64,000 nucleotides of DNA from Pseudomonas frederiksbergensis. GTDB taxonomy: Bacteria > Pseudomonadota > Gammaproteobacteria > Pseudomonadales > Pseudomonadaceae. Numbering within the stretch: the first letter of the stretch is position 1; each line of letters starts with the position of its first letter. A model generated the notes under the pieces. It was not told where the DNA came from, made no database searches, and saw only the letters and a program-made list of their open reading frames with translations. This document shows positions 1 through 8,317 of the stretch, one piece after another. Location: the NCBI RefSeq assembly GCF_001952935.1, contig NZ_CP018319.1, forward strand, positions 4,546,001-4,610,000, read 5' to 3'. The position numbers and the translations under genes are program-made.

Positions 1-1
1 G

Positions 2-715
2 ACGGCTGAAACCCTGCCGTACAAGGGCGTGGATTTCTGGAACTGCTTCGAACTGTCGTGGCTGTTGCCGTCCGGCAAGCCAGTGGTGGCGATAGGCGAA
101 TTCAGTATCCCGGCGGATTCGCCGAATATCATCGAATCGAAGTCGTTCAAGCTGTACCTCAACTCCTTGAACCAGACACCGTTTGCCGACACCGCGAGCC
201 TTGAAGCGACATTGATCAAAGACCTGTCGGCTGCTGCCGGTAAACCGGTGGGCGTGCGGATTCGCAGCCTGAAGGACGTCGAGGCCGAAGGCGTCGTGGC
301 GTTGCCGGGCGTGTGCATTGATGATCTGGATATCAGCGTCAGCAACTATGAGCATCCGCGTCCGGAACTGCTGCGTTGCGATGAATCGCGTATCGTGGAG
401 GAGAGCGTGCACAGCCATTTGCTCAAATCCAACTGCCCGGTCACCAGCCAGCCGGACTGGGGCAGCGTGGCGGTGGAATACCGTGGCGCGGCGCTGGATC
501 ACGCAAGTTTGCTGGAGTACATCGTGAGCTTCCGTCAGCACTCGGACTTTCATGAGCAGTGCGTGGAGCGGATCTTTCTCGACCTGCAGCGGTTGTTGAA
601 ACCAGAGAAATTGACGGTGTATGCGCGGTATGTACGACGCGGAGGGTTGGACATCAACCCGTATCGCAGCACTGAAACCGTTCAACTGCCGAACCACCGG
701 CTGGTCCGCCAATAA
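2..715 (+). CDS. queF: NADPH-dependent 7-cyano-7-deazaguanine reductase, 5' end cut by the window
   Basis: Reduces preQ0 to preQ1 with NADPH in queuosine biosynthesis (cytoplasmic). The reading frame is open from the first bases of the window, so the start codon lies upstream; the visible 237 residues match the long, two-domain (YqgN/QueF type II) form of about 275 residues. Seen: [10 protein letters not shown] near the start, the run [14 protein letters not shown] typical of the family, the C-terminal half with [10 protein letters not shown] that carries the active-site Cys, and the ending [14 protein letters not shown]. It is followed by a REP hairpin pair and a shared terminator, so it is the last gene of its transcript. 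Identification is secure. Confidence 0.95.
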   Translation, partial: TAETLPYKGVDFWNCFELSWLLPSGKPVVAIGEFSIPADSPNIIESKSFKLYLNSLNQTPFADTASLEATLIKDLSAAAGKPVGVRIRSLKDVEAEGVVALPGVCIDDLDISVSNYEHPRPELLRCDESRIVEESVHSHLLKSNCPVTSQPDWGSVAVEYRGAALDHASLLEYIVSFRQHSDFHEQCVERIFLDLQRLLKPEKLTVYARYVRRGGLDINPYRSTETVQLPNHRLVRQ

Positions 716-724
716 AGATCTACG

Positions 725-812
725 GTGGGAGCGGGCTTGCTCGCGAAGGGGCCGTCACATTCAACATCAATGGTGACTGACACTCCGCTTTCGCGAGCAA
801 GCCCGCTCCCAC
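725..812. repeat. REP doublet (inverted pair of 23-24 bp REP units)
   Basis: GTGGGAGCGGGCTTGCTCGC at 725 and its reverse complement ending at 812 face each other across about 40 bp, the arrangement of fluorescens-type REP elements. Each unit also folds on itself (GCGGGCTTGCTCGC). Lies directly downstream of queF. Confidence 0.85.
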
Positions 813-841
813 AAGGGATTGCATTACAAATTCCGGATATG

Positions 842-873
842 AAAAAGCCCCGTTATCACTAGCGGGGCTTTTT
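842..873. terminator. Bidirectional rho-independent terminator between queF and the DUF4404 gene
   Basis: AAAAAGCCCCG, a short loop, then CGGGGCTTTTT: a GC stem flanked by A-run and T-run, able to stop transcription from both sides of the convergent gene pair. Confidence 0.85.
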
Positions 874-886
874 GTATTCGGAGGGT

Positions 887-1150
887 TCAGATCCCCATGT
901 TAGCCAGGGCTTGCACGATATTGCGCAAGGTGCCAGCAAGGGTCGGGTGTTCGATTTCAAAGCGCTCGACGGCCAGGTTCACATTGTCGGCAAGGCTGGA
1001 GTCCTGGGTTTTGGTTTCAAGCTCCAGTTCCAGTTCGATCTGTTGCATCAGCGCGTGCAGGTCGTCGCGCTCGGCTTCGGTCAACGGTGGATTCTGTTCC
1101 AATTGCTCGCGCAGAGTATTGAGCTGTTGTTGCAGTTCGCGGGCAGGCAT
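887..1150 (-). CDS. DUF4404 family small protein
   Basis: An 87-residue acidic, helical protein of unknown function. It begins MPARELQQQLNTLREQLEQN, has two predicted amphipathic helices with heptad-like Leu/Gln spacing (a likely coiled-coil dimer), and ends GTLRNIVQALANMGI. I start it at 1150 rather than at the upstream codon at 1183 because AAGGAAG lies 6 bases before this ATG and because family members begin MPAREL. It follows the HAD-like gene on the same strand with about 110 bp between, and converges on queF. The family is common in Pseudomonas; no role is assigned. Confidence 0.8.
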   Translation of the reverse strand: MPARELQQQLNTLREQLEQNPPLTEAERDDLHALMQQIELELELETKTQDSSLADNVNLAVERFEIEHPTLAGTLRNIVQALANMGI

Positions 1151-1260
1151 GGCGTTCTTCCTTTTATCGATAGGCACTGGCATAGACCGCAGCAGCGCGC
1201 CAAAGGTCTATGGCTTGACCTTTAGATTAATCCACTCGCGCGCAACCTGCATGATCTCGA

Positions 1261-1881
1261 TCAGGGCTTTTCGCCCTTGAGCCGGCGCAGGCTGATATCG
1301 GCCAGGCAAGTGTCGAGTTCACCAAGGTGATCGATCACCGAATGCACGCCCAGACCGAACAGTTGCACTGTTGCCTTGCCGCGTTTGAATTCACGTTCCT
1401 GCTGCGTCAGCGCCTGCCATTCGTTGGGCGCCAGGCCGCAGAGTGAGCCGCAGGACGCCAGCCCAATCGTCCACAATCCGGCATTGAGCCCCGCTTGCAG
1501 CAATCGTGGTTCGCCGCTGACCAGCACGCAACCTTCCAGTCGTTCAACATTCAACGTCATCAGGGCTTGCCAGCAGGCGTGCGGTGCCGGCCATGGATTG
1601 TTTGTTTCGGGGTGTTGCGAGGGTTTGATCCATGAAGGCAAGGCAGAGGCCAGGGAGTGGCTGAGGGCAGGGGGGAGTTCATCGAGCCAGGCACAGGGAA
1701 TCTGCTGATGCTGCAAGCTGCGCAAGCTATCCAGGGCACCGGGCGTGGCCTCGGCGTGTATGGAAGAGGGGATGCCCTGTGCGCGTGTGCGAGCACCGAA
1801 ATCCACCAGGCAACCACTGAGACCGAACAGGACGGCGGTCAGGCTGGGCGCGATGTGGGGCAAGGTTTCGGCATGCGGCAT
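1261..1881 (-). CDS. HAD-like protein related to phosphonoacetaldehyde hydrolase, without the catalytic aspartates
   Basis: A 206-residue protein with the haloacid dehalogenase fold. Position in the cluster and length match the Pseudomonas proteins annotated as phosphonoacetaldehyde phosphonohydrolase-related. Motif I reads LFGLSGCLVDFG (residues 18-29), where active HAD enzymes have FDLDGTLVD: the nucleophile Asp is Gly20, the acid/base Asp is Ser22 and the Thr is Cys24. The motif II region (GCVLVSGEP) is recognisable. Seen directly: loss of all three motif I side chains. Inferred: it is not a phosphatase or phosphonatase but a binding or regulatory protein. No phosphonate genes are nearby. 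RBS AGGGACG upstream of 1881 supports the start. Confidence 0.75.
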   Translation of the reverse strand: MPHAETLPHIAPSLTAVLFGLSGCLVDFGARTRAQGIPSSIHAEATPGALDSLRSLQHQQIPCAWLDELPPALSHSLASALPSWIKPSQHPETNNPWPAPHACWQALMTLNVERLEGCVLVSGEPRLLQAGLNAGLWTIGLASCGSLCGLAPNEWQALTQQEREFKRGKATVQLFGLGVHSVIDHLGELDTCLADISLRRLKGEKP

Positions 1882-2017
1882 ATCAACGTCCCTGAAATAG
1901 CCTCAAGGCTAGGGGGCGACGGTGACAGTTGAGTGACACTGATGTGAATCGCTCACAATCATCACGAATGATCCGCAGGCGGACTCGCACTGTGCTGCCT
2001 TAAGCGGCTTTTCCGTC

Positions 2018-2024
2018 TTATACT
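2018..2024 (+). promoter_or_regulatory. Probable -10 element of the mlaA promoter
   Basis: TTATACT about 58 bases before the mlaA start. The -35 region is not a good match, so this is a tentative sigma-70 promoter. Confidence 0.4.
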
Positions 2025-2081
2025 AGCCAGCTTTACGCTTGGGCCAAGCCCACGCGTCAGTACAATCCAAGGAGTTTTTCT

Positions 2082-2771
2082 ATGCGCTGGAGCAATCATC
2101 TAGCTCAGCTTTGTGTGTTTGCCAGCGTATTGCTGGTTCCGTTCGTTGCCCAGGCAGCCTCGGAAGACGACCCTTGGGAAAGCGTCAACCGCCCGATCTA
2201 CAAGTTCAACGATGTGCTCGACACTTATGCGCTGAAGCCTTTGGCCCAAGGCTATCAGTTCGTGACGCCGCAGTTCCTTGAGGACGGCATCCACAACATG
2301 TTCCGCAACGTCGGCGATGTCACCAACCTTGCCAACGATATCTTGCAGGCCAAACCGGCCGCCGCTGGCGTCGATACCGCGCGCTTGATCTTCAACACTA
2401 CGTTTGGCCTGTTGGGCTTTATCGACGTCGGCACCAAGATGGGCCTTCAACGCAATGACGAAGACTTCGGTCAGACCCTCGGCTACTGGGGCGTAGGCAG
2501 CGGCCCGTACGTGATGCTGCCGTTTCTGGGCCCTAGCACCTTGCGTGACGCGCCATCCAAGTATGTCGACGGCTACACCGGCCCGTACCGTTACATCCAC
2601 GACGTGCCTGTGCGTAACTCGATCTTCGGCCTGAACATCGTCGACACCCGCGCCAGCCTGCTGTCGAGCGAGAAGCTGATCAGCGGCGACAAGTACATAT
2701 TCATCCGTAATGCGTACTTGCAGAACCGCGAATTCAAAGTCAAGGACGGCCAGGTTGAAGACGATTTTTGA
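2082..2771 (+). CDS. mlaA: MlaA (VacJ) family phospholipid transport protein
   Basis: A 229-residue component of the Mla pathway that removes misplaced phospholipids from the outer leaflet of the outer membrane. An N-terminal hydrophobic segment ends AQA-A (residues 22-25), followed at once by the family signature DDPWESVNRPIYKFN, then NMFRNVGDVTNLANDILQ, FGLLGFIDVGTKMG and LGYWGVGSGPYVMLP. The E. coli protein is a lipoprotein, but there is no Cys at or near this cleavage site; the signal looks like type I. AAGGAG lies 8 bases before the ATG. It stands alone between its own promoter and terminator; the partner mlaFEDCB genes are not in the window. Confidence 0.93.
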   Translation: MRWSNHLAQLCVFASVLLVPFVAQAASEDDPWESVNRPIYKFNDVLDTYALKPLAQGYQFVTPQFLEDGIHNMFRNVGDVTNLANDILQAKPAAAGVDTARLIFNTTFGLLGFIDVGTKMGLQRNDEDFGQTLGYWGVGSGPYVMLPFLGPSTLRDAPSKYVDGYTGPYRYIHDVPVRNSIFGLNIVDTRASLLSSEKLISGDKYIFIRNAYLQNREFKVKDGQVEDDF

Positions 2772-2790
2772 TCTCGACCGGTAAAACGTG

Positions 2791-2821
2791 AAGAAGGCGG
2801 CCAGTAGGCCGCCTTCTTTCG
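2791..2821 (+). terminator. Rho-independent terminator after mlaA
   Basis: GAAGGCGGCC, AGTA loop, GGCCGCCTTC, then TTTCG. Ten perfectly paired bases. Confidence 0.85.
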
Positions 2822-3123
2822 TTTGGCTTTTTGGCCGGTTTTAGCGATGGTTTGAACCTTCCATTACGTTACGGTTTTGCCGGTTCTTATAACTCCCGGT
2901 GATTTGAAATTGAAAGACGTCAAGCGACCATCGGCGTGAGCTTGAAACGACCCGCGGATGGGAGTACCGTCTGCGCCTTAGAAGGGCACCTCTGGTGTAC
3001 CTGTGTGTAGGGCAAATGCTCGAAAACAGTGCGCTAGAGAGGCTAGAAAGCGAATCCAGTAGTATGAGCCGGGACAAAGCCCCTGCCTGCTACGCCAACC
3101 TAATTCTGGCGCCGTTTGCCCAC

Positions 3124-4305
3124 ATGCCAAAAACCAGTGCCACGCTGCTGATAATCGATGATGACGAAGTAGTGCGCGCGAGCCTCGCCGCCTATTTGGA
3201 AGACAGTGGTTTCAGCGTCTTGCAGGCCAGCAATGGCCAGCAGGGTCTTCAGGTATTCGAGCAAGACAAGCCCGACTTGGTCATCTGCGATTTGCGCATG
3301 CCACAGATGGGCGGGCTCGAACTCATTCGCCAGGTCACCGAGCTGTCACCACAAACCCCGGTGATCGTGGTTTCGGGCGCCGGCGTGATGAACGACGCGG
3401 TCGAGGCCCTGCGCCTGGGCGCGGCGGATTACCTGATCAAGCCTCTCGAAGATCTGGCTGTGCTCGAGCACTCTGTGCGCCGGGCCCTGGATCGTGCGCG
3501 CCTGCTGCTGGAAAACCAGCGCTACCGCGAGAAGCTGGAAAAGGCCAACCGCGAACTTGCCGCCAGCCTGAACCTGCTCCAGGAAGACCAGAACGCCGGT
3601 CGCCAGGTGCAGATGAACATGCTGCCGGTCAGTCCCTGGACCATCGACGAGTTCCAGTTTGCTCACCAGATCATCCCGTCGCTGTACCTGTCGGGTGATT
3701 TCGTCGACTACTTTCGGGTCGACGAGCGTCGGGTAGCGTTCTACCTGGCGGACGTTTCCGGTCATGGCGCCTCTTCAGCCTTTGTCACCGTGCTGCTGAA
3801 GTTCATGACCACGCGCTTGCTGTTCGAATCCAAGCGCAGCGGTACATTGCCGGAATTCAAGCCTTCAGAGGTCCTTGGTCATATCAACCGAGGCCTGATC
3901 AGTTGTAAGCTGGGTAAACACGTCACAATGGTCGGTGGAGTCATCGACGAGGAGACAGGTTTGTTGACCTATAGCATCGGTGGTCATTTGCCGTTGCCTG
4001 TGTTGTACACGCCAGACAGTGTTCGTTACCTGGAAGGGCGTGGTCTGCCGGTGGGCCTCTTCAATGAAGCCACCTACGAAGATCACGTACTGGAACTGCC
4101 ACCGACGTTCAGCCTGACGCTGATGTCCGATGGCATTCTGGACCTTTTGCCAGAACCTACACTCAAAGAAAAAGAAGCGGCTTTGCCTCAACGGGTCAAG
4201 GCAGCGGGCGGCAGCCTGGATGGTCTGCGGCAGGTTTTTGGATTGGCCACGCTAGGGGAGATGCCGGATGATATCGCCCTGTTGGTGTTGAGCAGGAATC
4301 TTTAA
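3124..4305 (+). CDS. rssB: RssB-type response regulator with PP2C/SpoIIE-like phosphatase output
   Basis: A 393-residue two-domain protein. Receiver domain (about 1-125): acidic pocket IIDDDE, phospho-acceptor Asp56 in CDLRMP, Lys106 in LIKPLED. A helical linker (about 130-165) joins a PPM/SpoIIE-like serine phosphatase domain whose metal-binding motifs are all present: SGDFVDYF, ADVSGHGASS, MSDGILDL and MPDDIALL. In Pseudomonas the RssB orthologue carries this active phosphatase module and acts with an anti-anti-sigma partner, unlike enterobacterial RssB, where the domain is degenerate and RssB is a ClpXP adaptor for RpoS. The next gene overlaps it by one base (TAATG), so the two are translated together. 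In-frame starts exist upstream (2995, 3064); I prefer 3124 because the domain begins here, though no strong RBS is visible. Confidence 0.85.
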   Translation: MPKTSATLLIIDDDEVVRASLAAYLEDSGFSVLQASNGQQGLQVFEQDKPDLVICDLRMPQMGGLELIRQVTELSPQTPVIVVSGAGVMNDAVEALRLGAADYLIKPLEDLAVLEHSVRRALDRARLLLENQRYREKLEKANRELAASLNLLQEDQNAGRQVQMNMLPVSPWTIDEFQFAHQIIPSLYLSGDFVDYFRVDERRVAFYLADVSGHGASSAFVTVLLKFMTTRLLFESKRSGTLPEFKPSEVLGHINRGLISCKLGKHVTMVGGVIDEETGLLTYSIGGHLPLPVLYTPDSVRYLEGRGLPVGLFNEATYEDHVLELPPTFSLTLMSDGILDLLPEPTLKEKEAALPQRVKAAGGSLDGLRQVFGLATLGEMPDDIALLVLSRNL

Positions 4306-4787
4306 TGAGTACCGGTAGAATCCAGTTCGCCGAGCAGGATGGCACCTTCGTCCTGAAGTTCGTCGGTGAAGTTCGCCTGACCCTGTGTTCGGCGTTGGAT
4401 GCGACTATCGAGCGGATCTTCACGGCGTTGAACTTCAACACAATCGTGATCGACCTGACCGAAACCCGCAGCATCGACAGCACCACCCTTGGTCTTTTGG
4501 CCAAACTGTCGATCCTGTCGCGGCAAAAGGTCGGCTTGCTGCCGACCGTCGTCACCACCCACGAAGACATCACCCGTCTGCTGCAGTCCATGGGCTTCGA
4601 GCAAGTGTTCAACATCGTTGACCGCCCGATCCCGTGCCCTGAGTGCCTGACCGACCTGCCAGACCAGGATCAGTCCGAAGAAGTGGTGCGGATCAAAGTG
4701 CTCGAAGCACACAAGATCCTCATGGGCCTGAACGACTCCAATCGTGAAGCGTTCCATGATCTGGTGAATGCCCTCGAGCGTCATTGA
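4305..4787 (+). CDS. rssC: STAS-domain anti-sigma factor antagonist, partner of RssB
   Basis: A 160-residue protein with a STAS domain in residues 1-110 and a C-terminal helical tail (QSEEVVRIKVLEAHKILMGL). The phosphorylation loop reads TRSIDSTTLGLLAKL; Ser59 in DST is the expected target for a cognate kinase and for the phosphatase encoded just upstream. Start codon overlaps the rssB stop (TAATG), a classical sign of translational coupling. The name rssC is used for this gene downstream of rssB in pseudomonads. The kinase/anti-sigma partner is not in the window. A Cys pair in RPIPCPECLTDLP (residues about 106-118) may be structural. Confidence 0.8.
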   Translation: MSTGRIQFAEQDGTFVLKFVGEVRLTLCSALDATIERIFTALNFNTIVIDLTETRSIDSTTLGLLAKLSILSRQKVGLLPTVVTTHEDITRLLQSMGFEQVFNIVDRPIPCPECLTDLPDQDQSEEVVRIKVLEAHKILMGLNDSNREAFHDLVNALERH

Positions 4788-4800
4788 TTCCCCGCATACT

Positions 4801-4841
4801 TGTGGCGAGGGAGCTTGCTCCCGCTGGGTTGCGAAGCAGCC
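4801..4841. repeat. REP-like hairpin sequence
   Basis: TGTGGCGAGGGAGCTTGCTC followed by CCGCTGGGTTGCGAAGCAGC; a single unit of another repeat family common between genes of this group. It sits between rssC and the shared terminator. Confidence 0.6.
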
Positions 4842-4860
4842 GCAAAATCGACATATAAAA

Positions 4861-4890
4861 AAGGGCGAACCCGTAAAGGTTCGCCCTTTT
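4861..4890. terminator. Bidirectional terminator between rssC and tal
   Basis: AAGGGCGAACC, CGTAAA loop, GGTTCGCCCTT with A/T flanks on both sides, in the convergent gap. Confidence 0.88.
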
Positions 4891-4906
4891 GCGTTTTCTT
4901 ACTGGA

Positions 4907-5833
4907 TCACAGCTTGGCTTGCAGCAACGCCTCAAGCTTTTCCTGATCCCGAGCGAACTGACGAATACCTTCCGCCAGTTTCTCGGTCGCCATCGCGTCC
5001 TCGTTGGACAACCAACGGAACTGCGCTTCATTCAAGCTCAAACGCGCTTCACCAGCATGACCCGGCGCCAATTTGCGTTCCAGCTTGCCAGTGTCCGCCG
5101 CCAGCTTATCAATCAGATCCGGGCTGATAGTCAGTCGGTCGCAACCGGCCAACTGCTCGATCTGATTCAGGTTACGGAAGCTGGCACCCATGACCACAGT
5201 CTTGTAGTCATTGGCCTTGTAGTAGTTGTAGATGCGCGTCACCGACTGCACGCCCGGATCGTCCGCGCCGGTGTAGTCGTTGCCGTTGGCCTTCTTGTAC
5301 CAGTCGTAGATGCGACCCACGAAAGGCGAAATCAGGAAAACCCCTGCATCAGCACACGCCGCAGCCTGAGCAAACGAAAACAGCAACGTCAGGTTGGTCT
5401 GGATGCCTTCCTTTTCCAGAATTTCGGCAGCGCGGATGCCTTCCCAGGTGGAAGCGATCTTGATCAGCACGCGGTCACGGCCAATGCCGGCCTTGTCGTA
5501 CAGGTCGATCAGACGGTGCGCACGCTTCAATACGGCGTCAGTGTCGAACGACAGACGTGCATCCACTTCGGTGGAAATACGGCCAGGGATCACTTTCAGA
5601 ATCTCTTGCCCTACCGCGACGCCAAAACGGTCGCTGGCCAGGCCCACATCGCCCTTGCAGTCGTGAATGCAGGCATTCAGCAACTCGGCATAACCGGGAA
5701 TGGCAGCCGCCTTGAGCAGCAGGGAAGGGTTGGTGGTAGCGTCCACGGGTTTAACGCGAGCGATAGCTTCGAAGTCGCCGGTGTCGGCAACCACGGTGGT
5801 CATTTGTTTGAGTTGTTCCAGCTTGGAAGTCAT
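4907..5833 (-). CDS. tal: Transaldolase
   Basis: A 308-residue cytosolic enzyme of the non-oxidative pentose phosphate pathway; it moves dihydroxyacetone units between sedoheptulose-7-phosphate and glyceraldehyde-3-phosphate. TIM-barrel signatures of the TalB type: [17 protein letters not shown] near the N-terminus, and [16 protein letters not shown] with the Schiff-base Lys125; [14 protein letters not shown] and [11 protein letters not shown] follow. Length matches E. coli TalB (317). I start at [10 protein letters not shown] (5833), since the in-frame extension to 5890 has no family counterpart. Confidence 0.96.
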   Translation of the reverse strand: MTSKLEQLKQMTTVVADTGDFEAIARVKPVDATTNPSLLLKAAAIPGYAELLNACIHDCKGDVGLASDRFGVAVGQEILKVIPGRISTEVDARLSFDTDAVLKRAHRLIDLYDKAGIGRDRVLIKIASTWEGIRAAEILEKEGIQTNLTLLFSFAQAAACADAGVFLISPFVGRIYDWYKKANGNDYTGADDPGVQSVTRIYNYYKANDYKTVVMGASFRNLNQIEQLAGCDRLTISPDLIDKLAADTGKLERKLAPGHAGEARLSLNEAQFRWLSNEDAMATEKLAEGIRQFARDQEKLEALLQAKL

Positions 5834-6011
5834 GGGCGTGCTCTGTCCTATGGGTCTAATGACATTACCCGAGCGCTGACAGCCACTCAAGGGTGCATGT
5901 ACGTATCGAAGGCCCCAGCGGCAACAACCTGAAAACGGCTGTTTGAATGGCGGGGCGCGGTATCGGTAAATACGATGCCAAATCTGACCACAGGTTCAAC
6001 CCAAGCGACCG

Positions 6012-7007
6012 TTAACGCCCCTCAAGCAACTCCGCCGCCTGATCCAGCAACGCCAAAGGCTCTTTAGCCTTATGAATATCCACCGACAACAACTGCCGAA
6101 ACTTCCGCGCCCCGGGAAACCCGGTGCCCAGCCCCAGCACATGCCGAGTGATGTGGTGCATCGAGCCGCCCGCATCAATATGCGCCGCTATATAAGGCCG
6201 CAACTGCGCCAGCGCCTCAGCCCGGCTGATCACCGGCGCCGTGCTGCCGAACAGTTGCTGATCCACCTCAGCCATCACGTAAGGGTTGTGATAGGCCTCA
6301 CGGCCCAACATCACACCGTCAAACGTCTGCAAATGCTCGTGACAGGCTTCGAGCGTCTTGATCCCGCCGTTGAGAATAATCTCCAGCTCCGGAAAATCCG
6401 TCTTCAACCGCGCCGCCACGTCATAACGCAGAGGCGGAATGTCGCGGTTCTCCTTCGGCGACAACCCCTCCAGAATCGCAATCCGCGCATGCACCGTAAA
6501 ACTCGTGCACCCGGCATCCCGAACCGTACCGACGAAATCACACAACTCCTCGTAACTGTCCCGCCCATTAATCCCGATGCGATGCTTCACCGTCACAGGA
6601 ATCGACACCGCATCACGCATTGCCTTCACACAATCCGCCACCAACTGCGGATGCCCCATCAGGCACGCACCAATCATATTGTTCTGCACCCGATCACTCG
6701 GGCAGCCGACATTCAGATTCACCTCGTCGTAACCGTGCTCCTGCGCCATGCGCGCGCACATCGCCAGGTCCAGCGGGACACTGCCGCCGAGCTGCAGGGC
6801 GAGCGGGTGTTCGGCTTCGTTGTGACGCAGGAAGCGGTCGTGATCGCCGTTTAGGAGCGCGCCGGTGGTGACCATTTCGGTGTAGAGGAGGGCGTGCTTG
6901 GAGAGGAGGCGCAGGAAAAAACGGCAATGCCTATCAGTCCAATCCATCATGGGCGCAACGCTGAAGCGGCGGGAGAGCGGGGCGGGTGTTGCGTTGGTTA
7001 TGGACAT
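6012..7007 (-). CDS. dusA: tRNA-dihydrouridine(20/20a) synthase
   Basis: FMN-dependent reductase that makes dihydrouridine in the D-loop of tRNA at positions 20/20a. Seen: APMMDWTDRHCRFF at the N-terminus (FMN site), NLNVGCPSDRVQ with the proton-donor Cys102, HARIAILEGLSPKENR, and ILNGGIKTLE for the phosphate site. The LSPKENR segment and length (331 residues) fit the DusA subfamily, distinct from the DusC gene at 37728 in this window. Transcribed with tal on the minus strand, with about 180 bp between. Confidence 0.94.
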   Translation of the reverse strand: MSITNATPAPLSRRFSVAPMMDWTDRHCRFFLRLLSKHALLYTEMVTTGALLNGDHDRFLRHNEAEHPLALQLGGSVPLDLAMCARMAQEHGYDEVNLNVGCPSDRVQNNMIGACLMGHPQLVADCVKAMRDAVSIPVTVKHRIGINGRDSYEELCDFVGTVRDAGCTSFTVHARIAILEGLSPKENRDIPPLRYDVAARLKTDFPELEIILNGGIKTLEACHEHLQTFDGVMLGREAYHNPYVMAEVDQQLFGSTAPVISRAEALAQLRPYIAAHIDAGGSMHHITRHVLGLGTGFPGARKFRQLLSVDIHKAKEPLALLDQAAELLEGR

Positions 7008-7339
7008 TAGGAATCTGGATCGGTGAGGCTGGAAGGTGGGGAGTTTATCAGGATTGGGCTGGCGGAGCGTTGGTGAGTCTTGCTACTGCTGATCTGCGGC
7101 CGTCATCCTTGGCACCGCCAATGGCTGACCTGACAGCGAACAGCACAGCGCCTGCTGTAGGAGGCCACAGTCCATACCTGTGCGTTATAGCGCTGTTCGT
7201 AATGGGTATATCCGCGCTTCAACATTCGGCTACCGTCATCGTATATGACTTGATTGCGCAGGCTCTGCTCCTGTGCGTTGAAGCCATATTTATTTGCCTC
7301 TGCTGCGATACACCCACAGCTCCCAAACACGAGGAAACC
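7008..7339. other. Intergenic region between dusA and the cupin gene
   Basis: 332 bp holding the divergent upstream regions of dusA (minus) and the cupin gene (plus). I see no RNA gene, repeat or convincing protein here. A reading frame runs through it into the cupin gene, but its translation resembles no protein I know and lacks a Shine-Dalgarno sequence. Confidence 0.5.
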
Positions 7340-7825
7340 ATGATGAACTCCCACAAAGCTGTCGCTGTTTCGCTGGCCTTGCTCAGCGCAGCCTTCTTCA
7401 CATCTGCCGCTCTGGCCGAGGGAGCGGGTTTGATTACCTCCACCCCATCCGAACTCAAGTGGACAGCCGCGCCGTCGGTGGGGCCCGGTGCGATGATTGC
7501 AGTGATTGAAGGTGACTTGAAAGCCGCCGAGCCCTTCACCCTGCGCTTGAAGCTGCCGGCAAATACGAAAATCGGCGTGCATACCCATCCCGTGACCGAA
7601 CGCGTAACCGTTATCTCAGGCATTTTCTACTTCGCCACCGGAGACACATTCGATTCGGCACGGGCCAAGGCCTATCAACCGGGTGATACCCTGATCATTC
7701 CCGTCGGCATGCCGATGTACGGCGCCAGTAGAGAGCAGGAAACCGTGCTCCAACTCCACGGCACGGGGCCTTGGGGGATCACCTACCTCAACCCGGCGGA
7801 CGACCCTAGAAACAGCAAAATGTAG
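7340..7825 (+). CDS. Secreted cupin-domain protein
   Basis: A 161-residue protein with a type I signal peptide (MMNSHKAVAVSLALLSAAFF, cleavage after ALA at about residue 24) and one small cupin domain (about 50-145). The first cupin motif is IGVHTHPVTERVTVISG, supplying His, His and Glu metal ligands; the second region is YQPGDTLIIPVGMPMYGA, in which the usual His is missing. It therefore probably binds a metal in the periplasm, with substrate unknown. GAGGAAACC before the ATG is a good RBS and sets the start. Monocistronic; no neighbour suggests a pathway. Similar proteins in Proteobacteria are annotated only as cupin domain-containing. Confidence 0.75.
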   Translation: MMNSHKAVAVSLALLSAAFFTSAALAEGAGLITSTPSELKWTAAPSVGPGAMIAVIEGDLKAAEPFTLRLKLPANTKIGVHTHPVTERVTVISGIFYFATGDTFDSARAKAYQPGDTLIIPVGMPMYGASREQETVLQLHGTGPWGITYLNPADDPRNSKM

Positions 7826-8317
7826 CGAGCGACAATCAGGTAAAAAGAATCAATCGTACCTGACTCCCGTTGGCTCTGTTTTCACCTACAGAATTTCCTT
7901 AGGGGTCAGGCCGCACCTCATAAATGCAGCGGCCTTGCACCTATTTGTTCTCAACCTCAGTTGGGCGGTGAGTTGCTGGGGACTTAGATCTTTCTTCTAG
8001 AGTTCTATTTCGCGGATCGCTGCAGCCGCTTCCAGATCATCTCCTGAAACATCCGTACGGCCGGCCCTTCCTTCTCTTCGTGATCTGCACCTGCAATCAC
8101 TGCCTCGACCCCAACATGTTGAACTTAGGCGGGAGCGTGATCGGTAGCAGCTTCATTGAGTACAGTGGGGGTGCTGCACGACTAAGGGCCGACGCAACGG
8201 CCGAAGTGTTTTTGCCGTTGTGTGGTTTGCCTGAGACATGGTGAGTGCTGAGTTGGCGACTGCTGCGCAGTCGGACGCAGGCTTCGCCAGCTGCTACATG
8301 CATCGGGTAGGTGGCGG
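7826..8317. other. Long intergenic region between the cupin gene and the PheC-like gene
   Basis: 492 bp. The right part (about 8140-8317) looks like non-coding filler with short reverse-strand frames of low credibility. The middle holds a possible C-terminal gene remnant, listed separately. No RNA gene or terminator is recognisable. Confidence 0.4.
8005..8127 (-). pseudogene. Possible C-terminal remnant of an unidentified gene
   Basis: On the minus strand an open stretch of about 40 codons reads VEAVIAGADHEEKEGPAVRM and continues FQEMIWKRLQRSAK before a stop at 8005. Its composition looks like real protein, with a charged amphipathic C-terminal helix, but a stop codon precedes it at about 8125 and no start or RBS is present. 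I cannot name the parent family. Confidence 0.3.

Noticed and set aside
725-812. CRISPR array made of the repeated hairpins
   Set aside because: Repeats occur as inverted pairs at scattered sites, not as direct repeats with regular spacers; no cas gene is present.
872-1280. Plus-strand frames opposite the DUF4404 gene
   Set aside because: They mirror a real minus-strand gene, have no RBS and no family resemblance.
2100-2600. 166-codon frame on the minus strand of mlaA
   Set aside because: Antisense shadow of a well-identified gene with typical third-position GC mirroring.
6986-7339. Long N-terminal extension of the cupin protein
   Set aside because: A frame is open, but a signal peptide and a good RBS begin at 7340, and the extension resembles no protein.
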